Positions 51,649 to 62,136 are shown, counted from the first letter of the stretch. The stretch: DNA of 64,000 nucleotides from Lachnospiraceae bacterium (GCA_022845955.1 AP025576.1:3038001-3102000), one strand, 5' to 3'. The notes: generated from the sequence alone by a model not told the origin. A program made the numbers and translations.

Positions 51649-52446
51649 CTAATTGGTGCCGGCCGCCTCTTTTTCCTGTTTGGCCGGGGCTTTGTTTACA
51701 AGTAAAAGTAATAGGAGCACAGTTACAAAAATCAAAGTGGACAGTGCGTACATCTCCGGTTTTATCCCTTTCTTGACCTCCGTATAGATTTTGGTGGAAA
51801 GGGTATCAATCCCGGGGCCTTTGGTGAAATGGGTGATGATAAAATCATCAAGGGACATGGTAAAGGCCATGAGGAAGCCGGAAAGGATGCCGGGCAGCAG
51901 ATCCGGAAAAACCACCTTAAAAAAAGCCTTTATCCGGGAAGCCCCCAAATCCATAGCCGCCTCATAGGTGCTTGGATTGAGCTGTTTCATACGGGGCATG
52001 ACGCTCAAAATGACATAAGGGATATTGAAGGTAATATGGGACAGCAGGATTGTGCCGAACCCAAACCGTACGCCCAGGCTGATAAACAGCAGCATCAGTG
52101 AAATACCCGTAACAATTTCCGCATTCAGCATGGGAATATTGGTGATTCCCATCATAATGGCCCGGTTCCTTTTCTTCATTCCATGGATGGCGATACATGC
52201 AATGGTCCCGATCACGGCAGCGATTGCGGCGGAAAAAAACGCAATGAGCAGCGTGTTAGAAAGCGCTTCCAGTATGATGCTGTTCCGGAACAGCTGAAAG
52301 TACCATTTCAGGGTGAACCCTCCCCATTTGGCCCTGGTGCGGCTCGCATTGAAGGAGAGAACCATCAGGGTGACAATGGGGGCATAAAGAAATAGGAAAA
52401 TAAGGGCAATATAAATTTTGCGCAGTACATTTCTTCTTGTTTTCAT
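51649..52446 (-). CDS. potC: Polyamine ABC transporter permease
   Basis: A 265-residue permease with six helices and the EAA loop (EAAMDLGASRIKAFFKVVFPDLLPGI). Overlaps potB by 4 nt. Confidence 0.93.
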   Translation of the reverse strand: MKTRRNVLRKIYIALIFLFLYAPIVTLMVLSFNASRTRAKWGGFTLKWYFQLFRNSIILEALSNTLLIAFFSAAIAAVIGTIACIAIHGMKKRNRAIMMGITNIPMLNAEIVTGISLMLLFISLGVRFGFGTILLSHITFNIPYVILSVMPRMKQLNPSTYEAAMDLGASRIKAFFKVVFPDLLPGILSGFLMAFTMSLDDFIITHFTKGPGIDTLSTKIYTEVKKGIKPEMYALSTLIFVTVLLLLLLVNKAPAKQEKEAAGTN

Positions 52447-53267
52447 AAGGTCTGGCCCTCCCCTTCCTTATCAAAGACAGAGGTGATAATCATATTCAGG
52501 ATAATGAATATCATTAACACAATAGAAAGACCGCTTCCCAGATGCCAGTTGCTTGCCTGGGTGAATTCCTGTTCGATCACATTGCCGATGAGCAGGATTT
52601 TGCTTCCACCAAGCAGATTGCTGATGACGAAGGTGGTCAGCGCGGGGACGAACACCATGGTGATACCGCTGATAACACCGGGCAGGCTCAGGGGAAACGT
52701 CACGCGCAGAAAGGTCTGTATCCCGCTGGCACCCAAATCCCTTGCTGCATTCAGCACATTCGGATCGATTTTTATAAGCATATTATAAATAGGAAGCACC
52801 ATAAAGGGCAGGAAATTGTATACCATACCCAGCACAATAGCCGACGGTGTGTTGATGATATTCAGGGAAGGCAGATGCAAAAAGGAGAGGATGGAGTTAA
52901 TGACACCCGTTTTCTCCAGCAGGGTCTGCCATGCCAAAGTCCTGAGAAGAAAATTCATCCACATGGGAAGAATGAATATCAGAACGATGAAGCTGTGCTG
53001 GTTCACGTTCATGTTTGCCAGAATCATGGCAAGGGGGTAGGCCAGCAGAAAGCAAACAAAAGTGCTGATCAGGGACAGGGCGATAGAAAGCCACAGGGCC
53101 TTGGAATGCTCCGCACTTGCGATTGCCGTTACATTGGCCAGCGTAAAAGCTCCGGTTTTATCGGTCAGCCCGTAATAAAAAACCATACACAAAGGGATGA
53201 TGATAAAAGCAACGGACCAGAGGAGATACGGCCCCGATAACAGATGCTTATACTTTTTATTATTCAT
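52443..53267 (-). CDS. potB: Polyamine ABC transporter permease
   Basis: A 274-residue six-helix permease with EAA-type loop ([26 protein letters not shown]). The ATG overlaps the end of potA by 8 nt; an earlier in-frame ATG at 53288 would run further into potA. Confidence 0.92.
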   Translation of the reverse strand: MNNKKYKHLLSGPYLLWSVAFIIIPLCMVFYYGLTDKTGAFTLANVTAIASAEHSKALWLSIALSLISTFVCFLLAYPLAMILANMNVNQHSFIVLIFILPMWMNFLLRTLAWQTLLEKTGVINSILSFLHLPSLNIINTPSAIVLGMVYNFLPFMVLPIYNMLIKIDPNVLNAARDLGASGIQTFLRVTFPLSLPGVISGITMVFVPALTTFVISNLLGGSKILLIGNVIEQEFTQASNWHLGSGLSIVLMIFIILNMIITSVFDKEGEGQTL

Positions 53268-54333
53268 CAACTGCCGCGGCCTCCTCATCCTCAGATTCCG
53301 GTTTGTGCATGATCTGGATATTAAACGGATCCACTTTGATTCCCACCGGTGTGCCTACCGGATACATGCCGGTGGAATGTACCAGCCATTCAAAGCCATT
53401 GGCGGTGACCTCCATCTCGTAATGAACGCCTTTGAAGATCAAGTGGGTGACCACACCCTGGATAATACTGTTTTCCGGAGCCGTCAGTTCCACATCCTCC
53501 GGACGGATTACCGCATCAACCGGTTTATTTGTCCCAAAGCCCGTATCCACACAGGGGAATTTGGCGCCGAGTATCCGCACCAGCTTATCCTGGAGCATTA
53601 CCGCGTCAAAAATATTGCTGTCGCCGATAAAATCCGCCACAAAGGCGTTCTCCGGCTCATTATAGATATCCTCCGGCGTGCCGATCTGCTGGATGTATCC
53701 CTGGTTCATGACGACGATGGTATCCGACATGGTCAGGGCTTCCTCCTGATCATGGGTAACGTATATAAATGTGATGCCAAGTTCATTTTTCAGGCGGATA
53801 AGTTCATACTGCATATCCTGGCGGAGTTTCAGATCCAGGGCGCCCAGCGGCTCATCCAGAAGAAGGACCTTAGGCTCGTTTACAATAGCTCTGGCGATGG
53901 CAACACGCTGCTGCTGCCCGCCGCTCAGGGAGTCGGGCATACGGTTTTCATAGCCGTCCAGATTCACCAGCTTCAGGGCATACTTTATTTTATCCTTGAT
54001 GTATGACTTGCTCTTTCCCTTGATTTTCAGCCCAAATGCTATATTTTCCGCAATATTCATATGGGTGAAAAGAGCATACTTCTGAAAGACGGTATTCAGC
54101 TGCCTCTTGTTCGGGGGGAGATTGGTAATATCTTTTCCGTCAAAAAGAACCTGCCCCTTGTCCGGCGTTTCAAAACCTCCGATAATCCGAAGGGTAGTGG
54201 TTTTGCCGCATCCGCTTGGGCCCAGAAGGGTCAGAAACTCATTTTCCCGGATATAAAGACTCATATCGTCCAGAATAATGGAAGAACCAAAAGATTTTGT
54301 GATATGCTGCAAATCAATCAGTCTGTTGCTCAT
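53260..54333 (-). CDS. potA: Polyamine ABC transporter ATPase
   Basis: A 357-residue ATPase: Walker [10 protein letters not shown], signature LSGGQQQR, Walker [12 protein letters not shown], then a C-terminal TOBE-type domain (from about 240). Overlaps potB. Confidence 0.95.
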   Translation of the reverse strand: MSNRLIDLQHITKSFGSSIILDDMSLYIRENEFLTLLGPSGCGKTTTLRIIGGFETPDKGQVLFDGKDITNLPPNKRQLNTVFQKYALFTHMNIAENIAFGLKIKGKSKSYIKDKIKYALKLVNLDGYENRMPDSLSGGQQQRVAIARAIVNEPKVLLLDEPLGALDLKLRQDMQYELIRLKNELGITFIYVTHDQEEALTMSDTIVVMNQGYIQQIGTPEDIYNEPENAFVADFIGDSNIFDAVMLQDKLVRILGAKFPCVDTGFGTNKPVDAVIRPEDVELTAPENSIIQGVVTHLIFKGVHYEMEVTANGFEWLVHSTGMYPVGTPVGIKVDPFNIQIMHKPESEDEEAAAVDE

Positions 54334-54397
54334 ATGTATGCTCCGTTTCTCCGCTCTGCGGTGGTATCTAAGGGTCTGAAGTACCAGGGAATCTGCC

Positions 54398-54937
54398 TTA
54401 AAAACTGGGAGGGCTGCTTACCCATATGAGGGAAGCGCCGGTTTTCTCACTGGCGGTGAGATAATGGGTGGAATTGGGGGTAAAATAAAAGGATTCCCCC
54501 TTTTTGGCGCGGATGGCCCGCTTTCCTATATGGATGGTTACGCTGCCGCTCAGGATATATCCGAATTCCTCCCCTTCATGGGGATTATCGGGATATGTGG
54601 ATCCTCCGGGCTCAAGAGTGAGCCGGATTGGCTCCATGATATTCTTCTGGGCATTGGGTATGATCCACTCCGTTTTATTTTTGCAGGATTCATCCGTTTT
54701 TTCGAAATAATCGGAAGAGGAGAAAACGATCTGTTCCTCTGTCTTTTCGCTGAAAAATTCATTGAGGTCCGTTCCGAGCACCTGAAGGATATCCACCAGC
54801 GTGGCAATGGACGGGGAAGTGAGATCCCTTTCCAGCTGGGAGATAAATCCCTTGGAAAGCTCAGCCCTGTCGGCAAGTTCCTCCTGAGTCAGCCCCTTCT
54901 GGACCCGAAGCTCCTTTAATTTGTTTCCTATTTTCAT
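54398..54937 (-). CDS. XRE-cupin regulator of polyamine uptake
   Basis: A 179-residue regulator: helix-turn-helix (6-60; [19 protein letters not shown]) and a cupin domain (about 105-172; [12 protein letters not shown]), the PuuR-like plan that senses polyamines. First gene of the operon, 64 nt before potA. Palindromes near its promoter suggest autoregulation. Confidence 0.9.
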   Translation of the reverse strand: MKIGNKLKELRVQKGLTQEELADRAELSKGFISQLERDLTSPSIATLVDILQVLGTDLNEFFSEKTEEQIVFSSSDYFEKTDESCKNKTEWIIPNAQKNIMEPIRLTLEPGGSTYPDNPHEGEEFGYILSGSVTIHIGKRAIRAKKGESFYFTPNSTHYLTASEKTGASLIWVSSPPSF

Positions 54938-54973
54938 AATCGGCTACCGGCCTTTCCTGAAAAGAACATATAA

Positions 54974-55000
54974 TAAACTAAAAGTTTACTGACACTAAAC
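54974..55000 (-). promoter_or_regulatory. Overlapping palindromes, likely XRE regulator operator
   Basis: TAAACT-AAA-AGTTTA (54974-54988) overlaps GTTTA-N7-TAAAC (54984-55000). Both lie just downstream of the -10 element, as expected for a repressor. Confidence 0.5.
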
Positions 55001-55015
55001 AAGACGCTGATCCCC

Positions 55016-55043
55016 ATTATACTGAATTCCTGTTAAATGTCAA
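55016..55043 (-). promoter_or_regulatory. Promoter of the XRE-potABCD operon
   Basis: On the minus strand TTGACA (55038-55043), 16-bp spacer, TATAAT (55016-55021). Confidence 0.7.
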
Positions 55044-55170
55044 TGCCGTAAATAAAAATTTGGACAAAAAAGATTAACAAAATCAATGGGTTATGATAAG
55101 ATGAATTTAGCAAAATGACCTGCAAAGGGATGCCGATTAGCAAGGTAAATCACAACAGGAGGCTGAAGAG

Positions 55171-56235
55171 ATGGGACAGGACAAATATGTGGCTTATGTA
55201 TCCTCGTATACGACCGGTGACCGGAAGGAACATGGGATCACGGTATATGATGTGGATATGGCGAAAGGAAGATTCTCCGAAAAGGAGAAAATTAAAATTA
55301 CAAATTCTTCTTATGTTACGATTTCCCATAATAAGAAGTATCTGTATTCCATTACTGACTTTGGTGTGGAATCGTATAGGATAAAGGAAGACGGCGGGCT
55401 TCAGGTCATCAATATGGGCTCCATCAATGGGATGAGAGGCTGTTATGTTTCCACGGATTACGAAGATAAATATATTTTTGTGGCTGGTTATCATGACGGC
55501 AAACTTACGGTGCTGCGTATCAATGATGACGGCAGCGTGGGAGAGATAACGGAAGAGATTTATTATAAGGGGCTGGGAATTGTGGCAGAGCGGAATTTCC
55601 GCCCTCATATCAGCTGTGCAAAAATGACCAGGGACAACCATTATCTGTGTGTTGCGGATCTGGGAATGGATCATACGAATGTATACCGTCTGGATCACGT
55701 CAACGGAAAGCTGAAGCTGGTGGACGTCATCCGCAGTGATCTGGAGAGTGCTCCCAGACATCTGAAATTCAGCAAGGACGGGAAGTTTCTCTATATTGTC
55801 CACGAACTGAAAAACTGTATTGATGTGTATACGTACCGGGAGGAAAGAGATAATCCCTTTTTTGAGAAAATACAGTCCGTCAGCACCCTGAACAATTATC
55901 ATGCGGGAGGTTCCACTGCCAGCGCACTGAACCTTTCGGACGATTACAGATATCTGTGCAGCTCCAATGCGGGTGACAACAGCGCTGCTGTTTATAAAAT
56001 TGAACCCAAGACAGGGATTTTAACCAAGCTTCTGTGTCTGCCGGTGAGCGGGGAATATCCCAAGGACGTAGCTCTGTTCCCGGATAATAAGCATCTGGTT
56101 TCCCTGAATCAGGATTCGGGTACCCTCACCTTTTTTACAACGGATTTGGAAAAAGGGCTGCTCGTTATGAACGGCCCGGAAATGAAGATTGCGCAGCCGA
56201 ACTGTGTGATTTTCCATAAGGTTTCCGGGAACTGA
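55171..56235 (+). CDS. Lactonase family protein, 6-phosphogluconolactonase-like
   Basis: A 354-residue seven-bladed propeller of the Pgl/YkgB-type (ISHNKKYLYS, SAPRHLKFSKDGKFLYIVHE, SSNAGDNSAAVYKI, YPKDVALFPDNKHL). May hydrolyse 6-phosphogluconolactone or another sugar lactone. GGAGG before the ATG. A beta-glucosidase follows after 50 nt. Confidence 0.85.
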   Translation: MGQDKYVAYVSSYTTGDRKEHGITVYDVDMAKGRFSEKEKIKITNSSYVTISHNKKYLYSITDFGVESYRIKEDGGLQVINMGSINGMRGCYVSTDYEDKYIFVAGYHDGKLTVLRINDDGSVGEITEEIYYKGLGIVAERNFRPHISCAKMTRDNHYLCVADLGMDHTNVYRLDHVNGKLKLVDVIRSDLESAPRHLKFSKDGKFLYIVHELKNCIDVYTYREERDNPFFEKIQSVSTLNNYHAGGSTASALNLSDDYRYLCSSNAGDNSAAVYKIEPKTGILTKLLCLPVSGEYPKDVALFPDNKHLVSLNQDSGTLTFFTTDLEKGLLVMNGPEMKIAQPNCVIFHKVSGN

Positions 56236-56285
56236 GACAAGCAGGCTTTTTATAGACTAAATATAGTAGGGAGGAATTAAAGTTC

Positions 56286-58652
56286 ATGGAAAAATGGACA
56301 AGGATCGCACATCAGCCCTGTCTGCCGATGGGTAAAAACGGCACTTTGGTGACAGCCTGTGAGGAGCATATCCAGCTGTCGAGACGGGCGGCCACGGAGG
56401 GCATGGTGCTGCTGAAAAATGAAAACGGGGTATTGCCGCTGAAAAAAGGATGCAAAGTAGCGCTTTTTGGAAAAGGGCAGATTGATTATGTCAGGGGAGG
56501 CGGTGGAAGCGGAGAGGTTACGACCTCTTATACCCGGAATATCTATGAGGGCCTAAAATGTAAGGAAGAAGAGGGTAAGCTTCAGGTATTTGATGCGCTT
56601 TCCCGTTTTTACGAAGAAAATGTGAAGCAGCAGTATGCGGAAGGGACAGAAAACGGCAAGACCGCAGAACCTGCAGTTCCGGAAGAATTGCTTCAGGCGG
56701 CAAGGAGATTTACGGATATCGCCGTGATCACGATCTGCCGTTTTTCCGGGGAAGGCTGGGACAGAAAAGGGATTCCGGGAGACGGTGATTTTTACTTATC
56801 GCCCCAGGAACAGCAGATGGTAGACACTGTGACGGCGGCATTCCCCAAAGTGGCGGTAATATTGGACGTCGGCGGTATGGTGGATTCCTCCTGGTTCAGG
56901 GATAATGCCGGCATACAGGGTGTCCTGCTGGCATGGCAGGCAGGGATAGAAGGCGGGCTTGCCATTGCGGATATCCTTTGCGCGGACGCCAATCCTTCCG
57001 GTAAGCTGGTGGATACCTTTGCCGGATCCTTTGACGATTACCCGTCCTCTGCCGGTTTTAATGATTCCGAAGATTATGTGGATTATACAGAAGATATTTA
57101 TGTGGGATACCGGTATTTTGAAACCATTCCCAACGCTGCAAAGAAGGTGAACTATCCTTTCGGCTACGGGCTGTCCTACACCTCTTTTTCCATAAAGAAT
57201 TGCTGCGGCCGTCTGGAAAACGGGACAGAAGGGGTACAGATCGTTGTGGAAGCCAGTGTGACCAATATCGGAGATCGTGCGGGCAAGGAAGTGGTACAGC
57301 TTTATTACAGCGCTCCCCAGGGAAAGCTGGGTAAGCCGGCCAGAGTGCTGGGGGCTTTTGCTAAAACCCGCTGCCTGCAGCCGGGGGAAACGCAGCAGAT
57401 TACGCTGCGGCTGGCAGCAGATTCCATGGCCAGCTATGACGATACCGGTAAAATCAGGAAATCCGCATATGTTTTAGAAGCGGGGGAATATTCCTTCTAT
57501 TTGGGCAATTCTGTGAGAAATACGGAAAAAGTTCCTTATGTATATAAGGAAGACACGGACAGAGTGGTCCTTACGCTCCGGGAACGTGTGGCCCCCCGCC
57601 AGCTTGCCAGAAGAATGCTGGCAGACGGCAGTTTTGAAGAACTTCCGGTGCAGAAGGAACACACAAGGGAAACCTTCCCCGGTTTTGTGGAAGGCAATCC
57701 TCCCCGCAAGGGGCAATGGGCAGGTGATGCAGCTGCCGCGGTGCGCGGAACCGGCGCGCCGGATAAGAAAGCGATGCTCATTGATGTGGTGAACGGGGAA
57801 GTAACCATGGAAGAATTCCTGGCACAGCTCACAAACGGAGAGCTTATCGACCTGCTTTGCGGCCAGCCTAATACCGGCGTGGCGAATACCTTTGGTATGG
57901 GAAATCTTCCCGAGTACGGAGTGCCCGCCCTGATGACGGCAGACGGCCCTGCCGGTGTGCGGATCAAACCGGGTATGGGGGTATGCACCACCGCATGGCC
58001 CTGCGCAACCCTGCTGGCATGTACCTGGAATCCGGATTTGGTATATGAAATAGGCGCCGCGGGAGCAAGGGAAATGAAAGAAAATAACCTTGGCGTATGG
58101 CTTACCCCTGCCATGAATATCCACAGAAGCCCTCTGTGCGGAAGAAACTTTGAATATTATTCCGAAGATCCTCTGATAGCGGGAAAGATGGCCGCCGCCA
58201 AGGTGAACGGAATCCAATCCGAACATATCGGTGCCAGCGTGAAGCACTTCGCCTGCAACAATAAGGAAACGAACCGCAAGGCCAGTGATTCCCGCGTATC
58301 GGAGAGAGCCCTTCGTGAAATCTACCTGAAAGGCTTTGAAATCGCTGTTAAAGAAGCGCAGCCCTGGACGCTCATGACCTGCTATAACCTGGTGAACGGC
58401 CAATATGCATCGGAAAGGGAAGACCTGCTCACAGGCATTCTCAGAGAGGAATGGGGATTTCAGGGCATGGTTACCACAGACTGGTGGAACAAAGCTTACC
58501 AGTACAAAGAAATCAAGGCCGGAAATGACTTGAAAATGGGATCCGGTGATCCGGATGAAGTGCTTGAGGCATTAAAGGAAGGCAAGGTATCCCGTAAAGA
58601 AATCGAGACCTGTGCCGCAAGGATACTGGAAACGATAATGAAACTGGATTAA
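56286..58652 (+). CDS. GH3 beta-glucosidase with inverted domain order
   Basis: Releases glucose or similar sugars from beta-glycosides. The 788 residues start with the GH3 C-terminal domain (SRRAATEGMVLLKNENGVLPL, at about 32-52), continue with a fibronectin-III-like part (about 320-420), and end with the catalytic barrel (DGPAGVR; VKHFACNNKETNR; nucleophile Asp732 in GMVTTDWWN). This order is the reverse of ordinary GH3 enzymes but is known from ruminal anaerobes. No signal peptide, so cytoplasmic. Confidence 0.92.
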   Translation: MEKWTRIAHQPCLPMGKNGTLVTACEEHIQLSRRAATEGMVLLKNENGVLPLKKGCKVALFGKGQIDYVRGGGGSGEVTTSYTRNIYEGLKCKEEEGKLQVFDALSRFYEENVKQQYAEGTENGKTAEPAVPEELLQAARRFTDIAVITICRFSGEGWDRKGIPGDGDFYLSPQEQQMVDTVTAAFPKVAVILDVGGMVDSSWFRDNAGIQGVLLAWQAGIEGGLAIADILCADANPSGKLVDTFAGSFDDYPSSAGFNDSEDYVDYTEDIYVGYRYFETIPNAAKKVNYPFGYGLSYTSFSIKNCCGRLENGTEGVQIVVEASVTNIGDRAGKEVVQLYYSAPQGKLGKPARVLGAFAKTRCLQPGETQQITLRLAADSMASYDDTGKIRKSAYVLEAGEYSFYLGNSVRNTEKVPYVYKEDTDRVVLTLRERVAPRQLARRMLADGSFEELPVQKEHTRETFPGFVEGNPPRKGQWAGDAAAAVRGTGAPDKKAMLIDVVNGEVTMEEFLAQLTNGELIDLLCGQPNTGVANTFGMGNLPEYGVPALMTADGPAGVRIKPGMGVCTTAWPCATLLACTWNPDLVYEIGAAGAREMKENNLGVWLTPAMNIHRSPLCGRNFEYYSEDPLIAGKMAAAKVNGIQSEHIGASVKHFACNNKETNRKASDSRVSERALREIYLKGFEIAVKEAQPWTLMTCYNLVNGQYASEREDLLTGILREEWGFQGMVTTDWWNKAYQYKEIKAGNDLKMGSGDPDEVLEALKEGKVSRKEIETCAARILETIMKLD

Positions 58653-58663
58653 TGGTGCGCAGA

Positions 58664-58695
58664 AAACGGGAGCCGTAAAAGGCTCCCGTTTCCTG
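58664..58695. terminator. Bidirectional terminator
   Basis: AAACGGGAGCC (58664-58674) / GGCTCCCGTTT (58681-58691), between convergent genes, with T-rich ends on both strands. Confidence 0.75.
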
Positions 58696-58729
58696 CGGCC
58701 GTCCGTGAGATCCCGCGCGTAGCATATCG

Positions 58730-59554
58730 TTATATTTTGCTCCTGCGCCGGTCGGCTATGTAGTTTATGAGGAATAATATTAGTACCGGGATCCCGTTGA
58801 TCACCAGGGTAAGCCAGGTTGCAAACGGTGAATCCGTTATATAATTATAGACAGTCGGAAGAAGCCCCATCACCAGATAACAACACACAGGTAAAATAAA
58901 ATTCTTTGCGTCAGAGGCTGTGGACAGATACCATTTACTGACTGCGAATATAACTAAGACGGCAGCGAACATCACACCAAATGCGCCCATATCTGTCACT
59001 GCTACATTTATATCCGTACCGAGAATCAGGGTGAGTATCATACCGGAAACAGAAAACATGACACCCCCGGACAATGCGGAAATGAGCGGAATTTTATATT
59101 TATGCAGGAACGGACATTTGAACTTTGACGGATTAGCTACCATAAATGAGAAAAGCAGGGTTTGGATCAGAATCTCAGGAGCCCCCTTTATATGAAAGGC
59201 AAGGGGCAGCTGTGTATAAATTATTCCCTCAATGGAACAGGGCGCCGGCCCGGGGGTATTAATAATACCAATAACAGCGATGATTCCCCACAGCTTCAGC
59301 CAGCCGTACGTTGTCTCAATAACGCTTTTCTTCAGAAGCAGCAAAACAAAACCAAACAGAAGTCCCCGGATAATCTGGAACACAGGGCCTGCCAGACTGG
59401 AAGCGCTGTCAACGGGCCGCATAAAATATTTGGTGTTCCCATACTGATACAGCTCGTCATAATGGAATAATGTCATAAAAACAATTCCGCACAGGATATA
59501 AGTTACGACATGAGTGACCGTTACCCGCAAAACAAATCTTGTATTTTCTTTCAT
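58730..59554 (-). CDS. Unknown polytopic membrane protein
   Basis: A 274-residue protein with about seven or eight hydrophobic helices and a basic C-terminus (DRRRSKI). Not recognised as any family. It stands alone between convergent terminator and a MerR-type promoter, which suggests that it is induced by a stress or compound, possibly as a transporter or sensor. Confidence 0.75.
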   Translation of the reverse strand: MKENTRFVLRVTVTHVVTYILCGIVFMTLFHYDELYQYGNTKYFMRPVDSASSLAGPVFQIIRGLLFGFVLLLLKKSVIETTYGWLKLWGIIAVIGIINTPGPAPCSIEGIIYTQLPLAFHIKGAPEILIQTLLFSFMVANPSKFKCPFLHKYKIPLISALSGGVMFSVSGMILTLILGTDINVAVTDMGAFGVMFAAVLVIFAVSKWYLSTASDAKNFILPVCCYLVMGLLPTVYNYITDSPFATWLTLVINGIPVLILFLINYIADRRRSKI

Positions 59555-59590
59555 TCATAAACCTCCCGCAGATTTTTCTCTTGTATTACG

Positions 59591-59621
59591 AGTATACTAC
59601 ATGACGCTGCGTCACATACAA
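59591..59621 (-). promoter_or_regulatory. MerR-type promoter, 19-bp spacer with palindrome
   Basis: On the minus strand TTGTAT (59616-59621) and TATACT (59591-59596) are 19 bp apart. The spacer holds a perfect palindrome TGACGC-N-GCGTCA (59602-59614). A stretched spacer with a central operator is the hallmark of MerR-family activation. Confidence 0.65.
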
Positions 59622-59670
59622 GCCGTTTCTGCGGAAAAAAGAAAAGAAAACGGAATCACTGGAAATTCTT

Positions 59671-60780
59671 TTATTCTCTCCGGCTTCCATAAAATTGGCG
59701 GAGACTGTCCATACGGGAGGGAATCCCGGCGAAAAGCAAATCCACAAGTGTAAGGGCGATCATGGATTCCACCACCACCACAGCCCTGGGAACAATAACT
59801 GGATCATGGCGCCCCTTAATCTGTACCACAATATTTTCCCCATTCTTATTTATCGTCTCCTGCGGAGAAAAAACAGAAGGCGTCGGTTTAATATGAGCCC
59901 GTACAATAATAGGGGAACCGTCACTCATACCGCCGAGGATCCCCCCGGCATGATTTGTCTTTTTACCTGGCATACCATTTTCCATATGGAAAGCATCGTT
60001 GTTTTCCGTGCCTGTGGAACCTGCGGCAGCACAACCGTCACCTATCTCCACCGCTTTTACCGCCCCAATGGACATGACCGCCTTGGCAAGACAGGCATCC
60101 AGCTTATCAAATACCGGTTCCCCTATACCTGCCGGCATTCCGTCCACCCGGCATTCCACCACACCCCCTGCGGAATTATGATTTGCCATACATTCTTCCA
60201 GATAAGCTTCCGCCTTTGCAGAGCTTTCCTCATCCGGCATACAGGTAGGAGTCATGCGGACTGCCTCGGCCCGGAATTTGTCCATAGCAGCAGATACCGG
60301 CCCGATGCTCTTCGTATAAGCGCACAGGCGGATACCCAGTTCCTTCAATATAAGAGAAGCAACGGCCCCTCCTGCCACACGCCCCGCCGTTTCACGCCCG
60401 GAAGAACGTCCGCCGCCCCGGTAATCCCGGAAGCCGTATTTGGCGTCAAAAGTAAAATCCGCGTGCCCCGGCCGATAATAAGATGCGATTTCGCTGTAAT
60501 CACCGGAGCGCTGGGATGTATTCGGAATCATCAGACAGACAGGGGTTCCCGTTGTCTTACCTTCAAAAACACCGGAAAGGATACTCACCTCATCCCCCTC
60601 CTTCCGGGGCGTGGAATACCGGCTTCCTCCCGGCTTGCGCCGGTCGAGATATTCCTGGATATCCCCTTCACACAAAGAAAGCCCCGCCGGGCACCCATCA
60701 ATAACAACGCCGAGCGCCTTTCCGTGGGACTCCCCCCATGTAGTAATCTTAAAATACGTACCCAATGTATTTCCTGCCAT
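59671..60780 (-). CDS. aroC: Chorismate synthase
   Basis: Last step of the shikimate pathway (EPSP to chorismate; FMN). The 369 residues show GESHGKALG, RPGHADFT, GGGRSSGRETAGRVAGG and DPVIVPRA. Start at 60780 behind GGAGG; longer in-frame frames upstream are not coding. Divergent from the acyltransferase. Confidence 0.96.
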   Translation of the reverse strand: MAGNTLGTYFKITTWGESHGKALGVVIDGCPAGLSLCEGDIQEYLDRRKPGGSRYSTPRKEGDEVSILSGVFEGKTTGTPVCLMIPNTSQRSGDYSEIASYYRPGHADFTFDAKYGFRDYRGGGRSSGRETAGRVAGGAVASLILKELGIRLCAYTKSIGPVSAAMDKFRAEAVRMTPTCMPDEESSAKAEAYLEECMANHNSAGGVVECRVDGMPAGIGEPVFDKLDACLAKAVMSIGAVKAVEIGDGCAAAGSTGTENNDAFHMENGMPGKKTNHAGGILGGMSDGSPIIVRAHIKPTPSVFSPQETINKNGENIVVQIKGRHDPVIVPRAVVVVESMIALTLVDLLFAGIPSRMDSLRQFYGSRRE

Positions 60781-60852
60781 AAAAGTATCCTCCAAACAGC
60801 TATAGCTGCCTATAAATTCCTGATATACGCGTTCCTGTAAAACATTGCCTAA

Positions 60853-60881
60853 ATTATAGCGTATTATTAACAGCCAGACAA
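60853..60881 (-). promoter_or_regulatory. Promoter of aroC
   Basis: Minus-strand TTGTCT (60876-60881), 17-bp spacer, TATAAT (60853-60858). The leader before aroC is about 65 nt with a small hairpin (CAGCTATAGCTG). Confidence 0.6.
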
Positions 60882-60898
60882 GTGTACACTTAAAAATC

Positions 60899-60927
60899 TT
60901 GAACCATAACATCCGATATGGTATCAT
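60899..60927 (+). promoter_or_regulatory. Promoter of the acyltransferase gene
   Basis: TTGAAC (60899-60904), 17-bp spacer, TATCAT (60922-60927). Back to back with the aroC promoter. Confidence 0.5.
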
Positions 60928-60981
60928 AAAAAACAATGTACCTGCGCCCCCATGCAGGATAGGAAACAGAAAGGATAAGCA

Positions 60982-62136
60982 ATGGAAAAACAGAAAAACA
61001 CAGGAAAAGAAAGATTGCCTAACGTGGAGCTTTTGCGTATTTGTTCCATGCTGATGATAGTAGCAATGCACGTAATTAACCATGGAAACGTGCTGGATAC
61101 CTTGCAAAGGGGAAGCGTTTCCTATTTCCTCATATGGATCCTGTTCGGGATATCCTTTGTCTCCATCAGCAGCTATATCCTCATCAGCGGTTATTTCCTG
61201 TGTGAAACCTCTTTTTCCTTTAAACGCCTTTTTCGTCTGGAAGGGCAGGTATGGTTTTATTCGGCAGCCCTTTACATAGCGGCAGTGCTGATACTGCGTC
61301 AGCCTATGGATATGTCGTCCCTGATAGCCGCTGTTTTTCCGGTGTTATCCTGCGAATATTGGTTTGTCACTATGTATGCCGGCATGCTTTGTCTGTCCCC
61401 TTTTTTGAATAAACTTCTGCTGGGGCTGTCCCGGAAACAGTTTCGTCTGCTGCTGGGCTTTTTGTTTGTCCTGTTTTCCCTGTGGCCCAATGTGTTTTTC
61501 TTTTCCCCGGCCCTGAATTTCGGCGGAGGAAGCGGTGTGGTGTGGTTTGTGACCGTTTATCTTTTCGGCGCATACCTGAAACGGTTTTATGTTCCAGACG
61601 GGAGGACAGGCAGACATTTCCTCCATTTCTCCGCGGCAGCCCTCCTGATACCGGCAAGCCGGTTTGCAATCGAACTGCTGCTGGCCACCCCTTTGGGAAA
61701 AATAGGCTTTCTTCAGGATCTCATGTGGGGGTTCAGCCTGTTTTATCAATACAATTCCGTCCTTGTGTTTGCGGCGGCCCTTTTGCTTTTCGTGGCGTTT
61801 TTGAATTTGGAAATAAAAACGGGATGGCTGCGGCGGCTGATTCTGGCCGCCGCCCCATTAAGCTTCGGTGTATATCTGATTCATGACAATCCTAACTGGA
61901 GAGGCGCTCTGTGGGAGTGGATCAATCCCTCCCGGATGGCGGGAAAGTGGTATCTTGTGCCGGGAGTGCTGGCGCTTGCGGCAGGGATTTTCCTGTTATG
62001 TGCCCTTCTGGAAAAGCTGCGCAAAACGGCGGCTTTGCTGCCGGGACGGCTGAGAAAAAAGAAAGAGGACATCGGGTGGCTGGGACGGCAGGTTCGGAAA
62101 CTGGATGAAAAGCTGCTCCGTGATAACGGGATGTAG
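60982..62136 (+). CDS. Acyltransferase 3 family membrane protein
   Basis: A 384-residue protein with about ten helices. The N-terminus NVELLRICSMLMIVAMHVINH carries the conserved Arg and His of OafA/WecH-type acyltransferases, which acetylate cell-surface glycans. C-terminus is basic and cytoplasmic. Substrate unknown. Confidence 0.88.
   Translation: MEKQKNTGKERLPNVELLRICSMLMIVAMHVINHGNVLDTLQRGSVSYFLIWILFGISFVSISSYILISGYFLCETSFSFKRLFRLEGQVWFYSAALYIAAVLILRQPMDMSSLIAAVFPVLSCEYWFVTMYAGMLCLSPFLNKLLLGLSRKQFRLLLGFLFVLFSLWPNVFFFSPALNFGGGSGVVWFVTVYLFGAYLKRFYVPDGRTGRHFLHFSAAALLIPASRFAIELLLATPLGKIGFLQDLMWGFSLFYQYNSVLVFAAALLLFVAFLNLEIKTGWLRRLILAAAPLSFGVYLIHDNPNWRGALWEWINPSRMAGKWYLVPGVLALAAGIFLLCALLEKLRKTAALLPGRLRKKKEDIGWLGRQVRKLDEKLLRDNGM

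Noticed and set aside
59695..60840. A 381-codon + strand frame across aroC
   Set aside because: Antisense shadow of aroC, whose motifs are all intact.
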